Program-made: the position numbers and the translations under genes
The notes under the pieces: generated by a model
What the model was told of the DNA's origin: nothing
What the model saw: the letters and a program-made list of their open reading frames with translations, nothing else
Databases searched by the model: none
Assembly (NCBI GenBank): GCA_022820645.1
Contig: JAJEFD010000006.1
Span: forward strand, 143,537 to 207,536
Reading direction: 5' to 3'
Source of the DNA: Dehalococcoidia bacterium
GTDB taxonomy: Bacteria; Chloroflexota; Dehalococcoidia; Lucifugimonadales; Australimonadaceae
DNA length: 64,000 bases
In this document: positions 8,070 through 16,125 of the stretch, one piece after another
Position numbering within the stretch: the first letter of the stretch is position 1
How the letters are laid out: the number at the start of each line of letters is the position of its first letter

Positions 8070-8075
8070 TATAGT
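8070..8075 (+). promoter_or_regulatory. -10 element immediately upstream of an ATG (leaderless transcript candidate)
   Basis: TATAGT ends 5 nt before the ATG of the RCC1 lipoprotein at 8081, and no ribosome site is visible. Transcription would begin at or beside the A of the start codon. A -35 box is not clear; TTGGGA at 8044-8049 is 20 bp away. Confidence 0.35.
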
Positions 8076-8080
8076 TCAGT

Positions 8081-11000
8081 ATGGTGAACGCCATCCAACG
8101 AGGTGCAGGCCTCGGGGTCCTGTGCCTGGTCGTAGCCGTCCTTCCGCTCGCGTGCGATGAACCCGCGCTACCTACCGTGCCGCCGCCGGCCACCGATACG
8201 CCCTTGCCCACGCATACCCCGCCGCCGGCCAGCACGCCCACACCTGAGTTGGAGCCTGGGCCCGAAGAACCAGCCATGCCTGACGTTCCCCCCGGCTCCA
8301 TAAGCAGCGGCGGCTATCACGCCTGCAAGCTGGACTCGGAGGGCACGGTCAACTGCTGGTGGACCACCGATCTGGAACTCGGCGTCCCGCTGGAGCCGCC
8401 GCCGGAAGGCGAGACCTTCACCTCCATCAGCAGCGGGGCCGCCCACACGTGCGGCCTGCGCGAGGACGGCACGCCCGTCTGCTGGCCGGCGTTCGAGCAG
8501 GAGGGCTTGACGGCCCTCCCTCCTCCTGAAGACGAGGCTTTCGTGTCCATCAGCAGCGGCGCACTCCACGCCTGCGGCCTGCGCGAAGACGGCACGCCCG
8601 TCTGCTGGCCGGTCGTGGAAGAACTCCTGGCCGCAGCAGCATGGGGCTCGCTTGCATCGCCCCCGGAGGGGGAGCGGTTCGCTGCGATCAGCAGCGGTGG
8701 CGTCCATACCTGCGGCCTGCGCGAGGACGGCACGCCCCTCTGCTGGCTAATCGTCGACGACGGCGAGACGAGCATCCAGCCGCCTCCTGAGGGGGAGACC
8801 TTCGAGTCCATCAGCAGCGGCGCCTACCACGCCTGCGGCCTGCGAGCAGACGGCACAGCGGTCTGCTGGCCTGTCGTCGACGAAATCATCGGAGACGAGC
8901 TGGCCCCGCCCCCGCAGGCGAGGCCTTTCGTGTCAATCAGCAGCGGCGAGAACGTTACCTGCGGCCTCCGCAAGGACGGCACAGCCATCTGCTGGTGGAC
9001 TGACGAATTCTACTATGGCTTCGGGTCCCCTTCCCCGCTGGGGAACGATCGGTTCGTCTCCATCAGCAGCGGCTTGTCTCACGCGTGCGGCGTTCGCGAG
9101 GACGGGACGCACACCTGCTGGCCCATAAGCCCGCGCGGACTTGCCATACAGCGGGCCAGCGGAGAGCAGACCATTGAGCCGGTCAGCGGCAGTTACCTCG
9201 CCATCAGCAACGGCGGAGACCATACCTGCGCCCTGCGACAGGACGGCACACCGGCCTGCTGGGGCAACGACGACCACGGGCAGGCATCGCCTCCCGAGGA
9301 CGAGAGCTTCGCTGCGATCAGCAGCGGGGGGGCGTTCACATGCGCACTGCGCCAGGATGGCACTCCCCTCTGTTGGGGCGCGGACCACGATGGCCAGTCG
9401 TCTTCCCCGGAAGGTGACGGCCTCATGGCCATCAGCAGCGGGGAGGCGTTCGCGTGCGGCCTGCGGGAGGACGGCTCGGTCGTCTGTTGGGGCGCGAACG
9501 ACCACGGCCAGTCGTCACCGCCGGAGGGTGAGTCCTTCACAGCCATCAGCAGCGGGGAGGCGTTCGCCTGCGGCCTGCGGGGGGACGGCTCGGTCGTCTG
9601 TTGGGGCAGCAACGAGGAGTACCAGGTGTCGCCGCCGGAGAGCGGGCGGTTCGTCTCCATCAGCAGCGGCCACTCCCATGTCTGCGCGCTGCACGCGGAC
9701 GGCAGCCCGTACTGCTGGGGGAACAACGAGAACGGCAGAGCGTCTGCCCCGCTTGCAGATGAGTTCGATTCCATCACCAGCGGGCGGAATCACACGTGTG
9801 GTCAACGCAGCGACGGCGACGTAGTGTGCTGGGGCCACAGTCCCGAGTTTCCCCCGGGAGAACGGCTCACGGACCTGACCATCGGGGACCACCACACATG
9901 CGCCCTGCGGCATGACGGCAGTCCTGTCTGTTGGGGGCGCGGCTACGGCACGTATACGGAAACGGCGAAGCGGCCGCCCCTCGAGGCGATGGGCGACGAG
10001 CGATTCACGGCAATCAGCAGCGGCTACGACCACGCCTGCGCGCTGCGCGAGAGCAGCGAACCGATCTGCTGGGCCTGGCGCGGCTCGGGCAGCGAGCAGC
10101 TGCTCCCCTACGGAGAAAGGCTCGCGTCCATCAGCAGCGGAGGGGCCCACGTCTGCGGGCTGCGGCAGGACGGAACAGCAGTTTGCTGGGGAGAGGACTG
10201 GGCCGGTCAGAGCACTCCTCCGGGAGGCGAACGGTTCCTCCAACTCAGCAGCGGCTATGCCTATGCCTGCGCGCTGCGTGAAGACGGCTCGCCGCTCTGT
10301 TGGGGCGCGGACGAGCATGGCGAAGCATCGCCGCCAGAGGGCGAGCGATTCACGGCGATCTCCTCCGGCATCGGGTTGGACGTCAGACACACCTGCGCGC
10401 TCCGTCAGGACGGCAGCCCAGTCTGCTGGGGAGCGATTGATCCCGACCGCAACTTCGGTCAGGCGTCGCCGCCGGAGGACGAACGGTTCAGCGCCATCAA
10501 CGTCGGCGGAGGTCATACCTGTGCGCTCCGCGCGGAGGATGGAACAGCCGTCTGCTGGGGCCGGGACGACGAGCGTCAGTCATCACCGCCGCCTGGTGAG
10601 GCCTTCTCGACCATCACCAGCGGCAGGGCGCACACGTGTGCGCTGCGCCAGGACGACGGTACGGCTGTCTGCTGGGGGTCCGACCGGGACCACATCAACG
10701 ACTACAAGGGCCAGGCGACGCCGCCCTATGGCGTTCGTTTCGCGGCCATCAGCGCGGGAGAGGACTTTACGTGCGCGGTCCGGCTGGAGGACTTCAGTCC
10801 CGTCTGCTGGGGAGAGGGCTTCCACCTTGATCTGCCTGAGGAGATACCGTTCTCGTCGGTGAGCGGAGAGTCCTTCACGTCCGTCAGCAGCGGGGGGGCT
10901 CACGTCTGCGCGCTCCGCGAGGACCAGACCGCGGCGTGCTGGGGCGACAACTCCGCCGGTAAGGCGTCGCCACCGCCGGAGCGGTTCGCTGGCATCAGCA

Positions 11001-12442
11001 GTGGATCGGACCACACCTGCGCCCTTCGCGCGACAGATGGGTCAGCCGTATGCTGGGGGAGCAACAGGGACCCCTCGGACAGATACCAGGAGTACAAGGG
11101 CCAGGCCTCTCCGCCGTCCGGGGAGCGGTTCACGGTTATCAGCAGCGGCCACGCGCACACGTGCGCCCTGAGACCGGACGGGACAGCCGCCTGCTGGGGC
11201 GACGACGACTTCGGCCAATCGTCACCTCCCGAGGACGAGCGGTTCGTCTCCATCCTCAGTCTGGCGGTCGACTCCTGTGGGCTCCGCGAAGACGGCGTCA
11301 CTGTCTGCTGGGGCGACAGCTTCGCTCGGGAGAGTCCCTACGCAGAGCGGGTCGCCAGGATCGGGACAGGACGGGGCAACGGCCACATCTGTGGACTCCG
11401 TAACGACGGCTCCGTGTTCTGCTGGGGTTCGGACCAGCACGGACAGGCGTCACCGCCCGAGGGTGAGACGTTCACAGCCGTCAGCATGGGCCGGGCTCAT
11501 ACCTGCGCGTTGCGGGAGAACGGTTCGGCTGTCTGCTGGGGTCTCAACGTCCGTCCTACCTATGGCGCCTGGCAAGGCCAGGCATCCCCTCCCGAGGACG
11601 AACGCTTCAAGGACATCAGCAGCGGCCCCTTGTTCACGTGCGCGCTCCGTCTCGACGGCACGCCCACCTGTTGGGGCGCGGATTATGGCACTCCGGAGCC
11701 GGAGCGCATCGATTACCCGTCGGTCGTCAACGACAGTTTCGTCGCCATCGACACCGGATGGAACTACAGCTGCGGGCTTCGTGCCGACGGCACGACGACC
11801 TGTTGGGGAGACTGGGACTCGGACACCGACAGGTATGGCGACCACGGGCGGGAGTGGCCTCCCGAAGGCGAACGGTTCTCCTCCATCAGCACGGGCTCGT
11901 CGCATACGTGCGGGCTCAGGGAACGAGACGGAACCGTGGTCTGTTGGGGCGAGAACCTCAACGGGCAGGCATTTCCCCCGGACGACGAGAGATTCGCCGC
12001 GATCAGCACCGGCTCATCCGACACCTGCGGCATCCGCCTCGACGGCACGTGGGGCTGCTGGGGCTTCGTCACTGGTGTATCCGGTGGCCACTACATACCC
12101 GCGCCGAACCCCGGCGAGCGGCTGATCTCCATCGAGAACGGCTCCTTCCACATGTGCGGGCTCCGCGAGGACGGCTCACCCGTTTGCTGGGGCAGCAACC
12201 GCGACGGCCAGGCATCGCCGCCGGACAACGAGGTGTTTACCGAGCTGAGCGGCGGTTCGTCGCACACGTGCGGATTGCGGCCGGACCGAACCGTCATGTG
12301 CTGGGGAGCGATTGATACCGACAGTAGTTTCGGGCAGTCATCCCGCCGCCCAACGAGCGGTTCGTCTCCATCAGCAGCGGCGCGTACCACACGTGCGCCT
12401 TGCGACAGGACGGCGCCGCCGCCTGCTGGGGCGCCCGGATGA
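8081..12442 (+). CDS. Giant RCC1-repeat lipoprotein (reading frame shifted near the 3' end)
   Basis: The open frame encodes 1453 residues. Residues 1-25 form a lipoprotein signal ending in LPLAC, followed by a Pro/Thr-rich linker to about residue 72. The rest is 33 consecutive RCC1-like repeats of 35-48 residues with the pattern SISSG..HTCALR.DGT.VCWG, each with two cysteines 11-12 apart that could pair in an oxidising compartment. RCC1 repeats form seven-bladed beta propellers. The last 31 residues are out of frame: inserting one C in the run at 12341-12344 restores two more repeats, which end at a TGA at 12600, for 35 in total. The role is unknown; surface binding is the common inference for such proteins. 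It appears to be a single-gene unit. Confidence 0.85.
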   Translation: MVNAIQRGAGLGVLCLVVAVLPLACDEPALPTVPPPATDTPLPTHTPPPASTPTPELEPGPEEPAMPDVPPGSISSGGYHACKLDSEGTVNCWWTTDLELGVPLEPPPEGETFTSISSGAAHTCGLREDGTPVCWPAFEQEGLTALPPPEDEAFVSISSGALHACGLREDGTPVCWPVVEELLAAAAWGSLASPPEGERFAAISSGGVHTCGLREDGTPLCWLIVDDGETSIQPPPEGETFESISSGAYHACGLRADGTAVCWPVVDEIIGDELAPPPQARPFVSISSGENVTCGLRKDGTAICWWTDEFYYGFGSPSPLGNDRFVSISSGLSHACGVREDGTHTCWPISPRGLAIQRASGEQTIEPVSGSYLAISNGGDHTCALRQDGTPACWGNDDHGQASPPEDESFAAISSGGAFTCALRQDGTPLCWGADHDGQSSSPEGDGLMAISSGEAFACGLREDGSVVCWGANDHGQSSPPEGESFTAISSGEAFACGLRGDGSVVCWGSNEEYQVSPPESGRFVSISSGHSHVCALHADGSPYCWGNNENGRASAPLADEFDSITSGRNHTCGQRSDGDVVCWGHSPEFPPGERLTDLTIGDHHTCALRHDGSPVCWGRGYGTYTETAKRPPLEAMGDERFTAISSGYDHACALRESSEPICWAWRGSGSEQLLPYGERLASISSGGAHVCGLRQDGTAVCWGEDWAGQSTPPGGERFLQLSSGYAYACALREDGSPLCWGADEHGEASPPEGERFTAISSGIGLDVRHTCALRQDGSPVCWGAIDPDRNFGQASPPEDERFSAINVGGGHTCALRAEDGTAVCWGRDDERQSSPPPGEAFSTITSGRAHTCALRQDDGTAVCWGSDRDHINDYKGQATPPYGVRFAAISAGEDFTCAVRLEDFSPVCWGEGFHLDLPEEIPFSSVSGESFTSVSSGGAHVCALREDQTAACWGDNSAGKASPPPERFAGISSGSDHTCALRATDGSAVCWGSNRDPSDRYQEYKGQASPPSGERFTVISSGHAHTCALRPDGTAACWGDDDFGQSSPPEDERFVSILSLAVDSCGLREDGVTVCWGDSFARESPYAERVARIGTGRGNGHICGLRNDGSVFCWGSDQHGQASPPEGETFTAVSMGRAHTCALRENGSAVCWGLNVRPTYGAWQGQASPPEDERFKDISSGPLFTCALRLDGTPTCWGADYGTPEPERIDYPSVVNDSFVAIDTGWNYSCGLRADGTTTCWGDWDSDTDRYGDHGREWPPEGERFSSISTGSSHTCGLRERDGTVVCWGENLNGQAFPPDDERFAAISTGSSDTCGIRLDGTWGCWGFVTGVSGGHYIPAPNPGERLISIENGSFHMCGLREDGSPVCWGSNRDGQASPPDNEVFTELSGGSSHTCGLRPDRTVMCWGAIDTDSSFGQSSRRPTSGSSPSAAARTTRAPCDRTAPPPAGAPG

Positions 12443-12600
12443 GCGATACGCACCCCTTGCGGGAGAACAGCTTCGGGCAGTCGGAACCGCCTGCGGGAGA
12501 AGTGTTCACCGCCATCAGCTGTGGAGACCTCCACACGTGCGCCCTGCGCCCCGACGGCACGCCGGTCTGCTGGGGCAAGGGATTCCCGGACACCCCTTGA
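12346..12600 (+). pseudogene. Shifted 3' end of the RCC1-repeat gene (repeats 34-35)
   Basis: In the frame one base back from the main reading frame, the sequence reads on as PPNERFVSISSG, then two full RCC1 repeats with both cysteines each (HTCALRQDG...CWG and HTCALRPDG...CWG), stopping at TGA 12598-12600. Together with the upstream frame this would give a protein of about 1505 residues. A single missing C in TCATCCCGCC explains the break. It could be a sequencing error, a real truncating mutation or a phase-variable tract. Confidence 0.85.
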
Positions 12601-12720
12601 CCCATAGCCGCTCAGGCCCTCACAGTTCGACGCCAACCTGCGGACTACTGACGGCGCTGCGCGTGTGATAGGCTCACCGCGCCCCGTCATAGGGGCACGC
12701 AACGCGGCGCAGGGGGACGC

Positions 12721-13809
12721 ATGAAAGCAGCCGTTCTTGTAGAAGCGAACGAACCGCTCAGGATAGAAGAGGTCGAGCTCGACCCGCCGAAGGCGCACGA
12801 GGTGCGCGTCAACATCGCGGCGGCGGGGGTCTGCCGCAGCGACCTCCACTTCATGCGCGGCGAGGCCGTCATCGCCAAGCCCGCCGTGCTCGGCCACGAG
12901 GGCTCCGCCATCGTCCAGGAGGTCGGCGAGGGCGTGACGCGCGTCGCTCCGGGCGACCACGTCATCCTCTCGTTCGTGCCGTTCTGCGGACGCTGCCCTT
13001 CCTGCATCAGCGGGCACGCCAACCTCTGCGACACGCACCTGGCAACCGGTCCATCCATGTTCGACGGCACACGCCGCCTGCACTGGAACGGACACGACCT
13101 CGCGCACATGGGCAAGGTCGCCTGCTTCGCGGAGCAGGCGGTCGTGCCGGAGGCGGGCTGCATGAAGATAGACCCGGAGTTCCCGCTCCCGGTTGCCGCG
13201 CTCATCGGCTGCAGCGTCACCACCGGCGTCGGCTCCGTGCTGTTCAGCGCGCAGGTAGAGCCGGGCAGCACGGTCGCGGTCATCGGCTGCGGCGGCGTCG
13301 GGCTGAACGTCGTGCAGGGTGCGCGCCTCGCAGGGGCCAAGCGGATCATCGCGGTGGACATCAACGACGCCGCGCTCGAGTTCGCCACGCGGTTCGGCGC
13401 GACCGACACCCTGAACCCGAACGACGGCGACGCCCTGAAGGCGATACGCGACATGACCGGCGGCGGGGTCGACTACGCCTTCGAGGCATTCGGCTCTTCC
13501 GAGACGGCCACGATGACGTTCGACGCGGCACGCAAGGGCGGCACCGCCGTTATCGTGGGGCTCGCGCCGGTGGGCGACTACGCCAGCATCGATCCGGTCG
13601 CGCTCGTGCGCTACGAGAAGACGCTGAAGGGCGCGTACTACGGTTCGTCACGACCGGCCATCGACTTCTACCGGATGGTGGACTTCTACGAGAGCGGCAA
13701 GATAGACGTGGACGGCCTTATCACCCGCACCTACAGCCTCGACGAGATCAATGAAGCGTACGAGGAGCTGGACCGGGGCGTCGTGGGCCGGGGAGTCATC
13801 ACGTTCTGA
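12721..13809 (+). CDS. Zinc-dependent medium-chain alcohol dehydrogenase
   Basis: The 362-residue enzyme has catalytic-zinc residues Cys38 and His59-Glu60 (LGHEG), structural-zinc cysteines 89, 92, 95 and 103 (CGRCPSCISGHANLC), and a Rossmann motif, GCGGVGLNVVQG, near residues 195-206. This is a full-length class III-like MDR dehydrogenase using NAD(P) on a primary or secondary alcohol. The start follows GCAGGGGGACGC. Its stop overlaps the start of the CoxS-like gene (TGATG), so the three genes 12721-15151 form one operon. Substrate cannot be inferred. Confidence 0.9.
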   Translation: MKAAVLVEANEPLRIEEVELDPPKAHEVRVNIAAAGVCRSDLHFMRGEAVIAKPAVLGHEGSAIVQEVGEGVTRVAPGDHVILSFVPFCGRCPSCISGHANLCDTHLATGPSMFDGTRRLHWNGHDLAHMGKVACFAEQAVVPEAGCMKIDPEFPLPVAALIGCSVTTGVGSVLFSAQVEPGSTVAVIGCGGVGLNVVQGARLAGAKRIIAVDINDAALEFATRFGATDTLNPNDGDALKAIRDMTGGGVDYAFEAFGSSETATMTFDAARKGGTAVIVGLAPVGDYASIDPVALVRYEKTLKGAYYGSSRPAIDFYRMVDFYESGKIDVDGLITRTYSLDEINEAYEELDRGVVGRGVITF

Positions 13810-14282
13810 TGCGACAGGTAACGCTCACGGTCAACGGACGGCGGCGCACCGCGGAGGTCGAGGACCGCGACCTGCTCGTGGACCTGCTGCGCGAGAAGCT
13901 GCGGCTCACCGGAACGCACATCGGCTGCGACACGAGCCAGTGCGGCGCGTGCACCGTGCTCCTAGACGGCGCGGCGGTGAAGTCGTGCTCGCTGTTCGCG
14001 GCGCAGGCCGAAGGGGCGAAGGTCACGACGATAGAGGGAATGGCGAAGGGCGACACGCTGCACCCGATCCAGCAGGCGTTCCACGAGGAGCACGGCCTGC
14101 AGTGCGGCTTCTGCACACCGGGGATGGTGATGCTGCTGCACGAGTTCCTGCGCCGCAACCCCGACCCGACGGAGCACGAGGTTCGCGCCGCGTTGAGCGG
14201 CAACATGTGCCGCTGCACCGGCTACCAGAACATCGTCGCGTCCGCGCTCCACGCAGCGCAGACGCTGCGGGGCGAGGGATGA
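13809..14282 (+). CDS. (2Fe-2S)-binding subunit of a molybdenum hydroxylase (CoxS/XdhC type)
   Basis: The 157-residue protein carries both clusters of the small subunit of xanthine dehydrogenase/CO dehydrogenase-type molybdoenzymes. The plant-ferredoxin-like cluster has Cys40, Cys45, Cys48 and Cys60 (GCDTSQCGACTV). The alpha-helical cluster has Cys99, Cys102, Cys134 and Cys136 (QCGFCTPG, GNMCRCTGY). Its length is typical. It shuttles electrons from the molybdenum cofactor to FAD. It overlaps the dehydrogenase stop by one base and the CoxM start by four (ATGA). The catalytic large subunit is not in this operon. Confidence 0.93.
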   Translation: MRQVTLTVNGRRRTAEVEDRDLLVDLLREKLRLTGTHIGCDTSQCGACTVLLDGAAVKSCSLFAAQAEGAKVTTIEGMAKGDTLHPIQQAFHEEHGLQCGFCTPGMVMLLHEFLRRNPDPTEHEVRAALSGNMCRCTGYQNIVASALHAAQTLRGEG

Positions 14283-15151
14283 TTCCCGCCGCGTTCACTT
14301 ACCACGCGCCGCGCTCGCTCCGCGATGCGGTGCGCCTGCTACGCGCCTACGAGGGTGACGCCCGCGTCGTCTCCGGCGGGATGAGCCTCATCCCGGCGAT
14401 GAAGCTGCGGCTCGTGCAGCCCGAGCACCTCATCGACATCGGCCGGCTCGGCGAACTGGACTACGTCCGGCGCACCGAGGAAGGCGGGGTCGCCATCGGC
14501 GCGGGCGCGACCTACCGGAGCATCGAGAAGTCGCGGACAGTCGCAGCCGTCGCGCCGATGCTCGTCGAGACGGTGCGCCAGGTGGGCGACATCCAGGTCC
14601 GGAACCGGGGGACGCTCTGCGGGAGCGCCGCGCACGCCGACCCCGCCGCCGATGCGCCGGCAACACTGCTCGCGCTCGACGCCACGTTCCACACCACCGG
14701 CGGCCCGACCCGCCGTGCGATACAGGCGCGCCGCTTCTTCGTCGACGCCTACGAGACCGTGCTCGGCCCGACCGAAGTACTGACGGAGATACGCATCCCG
14801 AAGCAGCCCGCACACACAGGCTCGACGTACCTGAAGTTCGCGAACAAGGCGTCGCGGTTCGCCATCGTGGGCGTCGCGGCAGCCGTCACCGTGGACCGGC
14901 GGGGCGTCTGCTCGCGAGCGCGCATCGCGGTGACGGGCGCGGGGCCATGTGCGGTACGCGCCACGGTCAGCGAGCGCTACCTTACGGGGCGCCAGATGTC
15001 GGAGGAGGCCATCGCGGCAGCGGCGTCGCGGGCGTCGCGGGGCATGGAGTTCATCGAGGACGTCCACGGCTCCGAGGAGTACCGCGAGCACCTCACGCGG
15101 GTGATCACCCAGCGCGCGCTTGCGGAAGCCACCCAACGCGCTGGAGCGTAA
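14279..15151 (+). CDS. FAD-binding subunit of a molybdenum hydroxylase (CoxM type)
   Basis: The start is the ATG at 14279, overlapping the CoxS-like stop as ATGA, giving 290 residues. The opening IPAAFTYHAPRSLRDAV and the FAD motifs VVSGGMSLIPAMKLRL (about 36-51) and GTLCGSAAHADPAAD (about 111-125) identify the medium FAD subunit. It should pass electrons from the iron-sulphur subunit to an acceptor. The large CoxL subunit that normally completes the enzyme does not follow: after 16 nt a convergent nitroreductase begins. The enzyme must use a large subunit encoded elsewhere, or the operon is incomplete. Confidence 0.93.
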   Translation: MIPAAFTYHAPRSLRDAVRLLRAYEGDARVVSGGMSLIPAMKLRLVQPEHLIDIGRLGELDYVRRTEEGGVAIGAGATYRSIEKSRTVAAVAPMLVETVRQVGDIQVRNRGTLCGSAAHADPAADAPATLLALDATFHTTGGPTRRAIQARRFFVDAYETVLGPTEVLTEIRIPKQPAHTGSTYLKFANKASRFAIVGVAAAVTVDRRGVCSRARIAVTGAGPCAVRATVSERYLTGRQMSEEAIAAAASRASRGMEFIEDVHGSEEYREHLTRVITQRALAEATQRAGA

Positions 15152-15166
15152 GGCTCCCCTACCCTC

Positions 15167-15772
15167 CTAGCCCTGGTTGCCCCACCTGTCCCAATGCGTG
15201 ACCTCTGATGCAGGGCGGCGTGTCGTCGGGCCGTAGCGGTGGCCGTCCTGCGGCCAGCCGAGCGGGATCATCGCAGCGGTGACCCAGTCGTCCGGCAGAC
15301 CGATGGCCTCGCGGATCTGCGGCTCGAAGCCGCGCCGGACGCGGGTCGTGAGGACGCTGCCGAGCCCGTAGGCGCGCGCTGCGAGCAGCATGTTCTGCAC
15401 GGCGGGGTAGATGGAAGCGCCGTTGTGGATGTCGGTGCCCGGGTGCCGCGTGACGGCGAGTATCCAGACCGGCACGTCCATGACGTGCTGCGCCAGGTAG
15501 TCCGCTGAATCGGCGGCGCGCTGCTCAGACGCAGTGGTGGCCTCGCCGTGGTTGGGGCGCGCGGTCGCGGGGTAGTGCTCCGCGACGATGCGCTTCGTCG
15601 CCTCGTCCTTGATGACGACGAACCCCCACTGCTGGGAGTTGCCGCCGTTGGGCGCGCGGATGCCGGCCTCGATGACCTTCCGCACGAGATCGTCCGGCAC
15701 GGGGTCGGTCTTCAGATAACGCAGCGCCCGCTGCGTGTACATCGCCTCGAACAGTCCTATGTCTTCACTCAT
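15167..15772 (-). CDS. Nitroreductase family protein
   Basis: From the ATG at 15772, preceded by GAGGAG at 5-nt spacing, the protein has 201 residues. A GTG two codons earlier is possible but badly spaced. The sequence has the FMN-binding nitroreductase pattern: FEAMYTQRALRYLKTDPVPDD, APNGGNSQQWGFVVI, and a C-terminal YGLGSVLTTRV stretch with G-W near the end. Family members reduce nitro groups, quinones or dehalogenate aromatics with NAD(P)H. It converges with the CoxM gene and is followed upstream by a small unknown gene in the same direction. Confidence 0.9.
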   Translation of the reverse strand: MSEDIGLFEAMYTQRALRYLKTDPVPDDLVRKVIEAGIRAPNGGNSQQWGFVVIKDEATKRIVAEHYPATARPNHGEATTASEQRAADSADYLAQHVMDVPVWILAVTRHPGTDIHNGASIYPAVQNMLLAARAYGLGSVLTTRVRRGFEPQIREAIGLPDDWVTAAMIPLGWPQDGHRYGPTTRRPASEVTHWDRWGNQG

Positions 15773-15805
15773 CGCCACTCCTCGTTCGTCGTTATGGAGT
15801 TGGAG

Positions 15806-16000
15806 TCACTCAAAGATGGGCATTATCTCCCAATGCGTCCATACCCCTGTGTCGGTGTTGCACGGAGGCGGAGGGTTGCGACGGGCAAACTCCTGCGCTT
15901 CCGCCAGGGTCCCGTAGGACTCGAGCCAGGACTCTCGTCCGTGCCTCTCGCAGGAGGCTATCAGCTGATATCTGCTGGGTTCTCCTAACTCTCCGGCCAT
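15806..16000 (-). CDS. Small protein of unknown function (64 aa)
   Basis: An ATG at 16000 with GAGAGGG at 4-nt spacing gives MAGELGEPSRYQLIASCER and then a further 45 residues. The frame is open to 16039, but that start has no ribosome site. The protein is polar, with a Trp pair, a PPPPC stretch and an acidic end. I do not recognise the family. It lies 33 nt upstream of the nitroreductase start on the same strand and may be co-transcribed with it. Confidence 0.55.
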   Translation of the reverse strand: MAGELGEPSRYQLIASCERHGRESWLESYGTLAEAQEFARRNPPPPCNTDTGVWTHWEIMPIFE

Positions 16001-16125
16001 GTTCCCTCTCTTCTTAATACCATCCGCCCTTCTCTTCATTCCTCCATGCTGTGCAGCATCGGATAAAGTTCCCTAAACTTACCATTGCGGAGTCCATCCC
16101 CGATACCGAACGACGGAGGAGCACG

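Noticed and set aside
12341..12352. Programmed ribosomal frameshift in the RCC1 gene
   Set aside because: No slippery heptamer or downstream pseudoknot is evident, and a simple missing C in a C-run explains the break.
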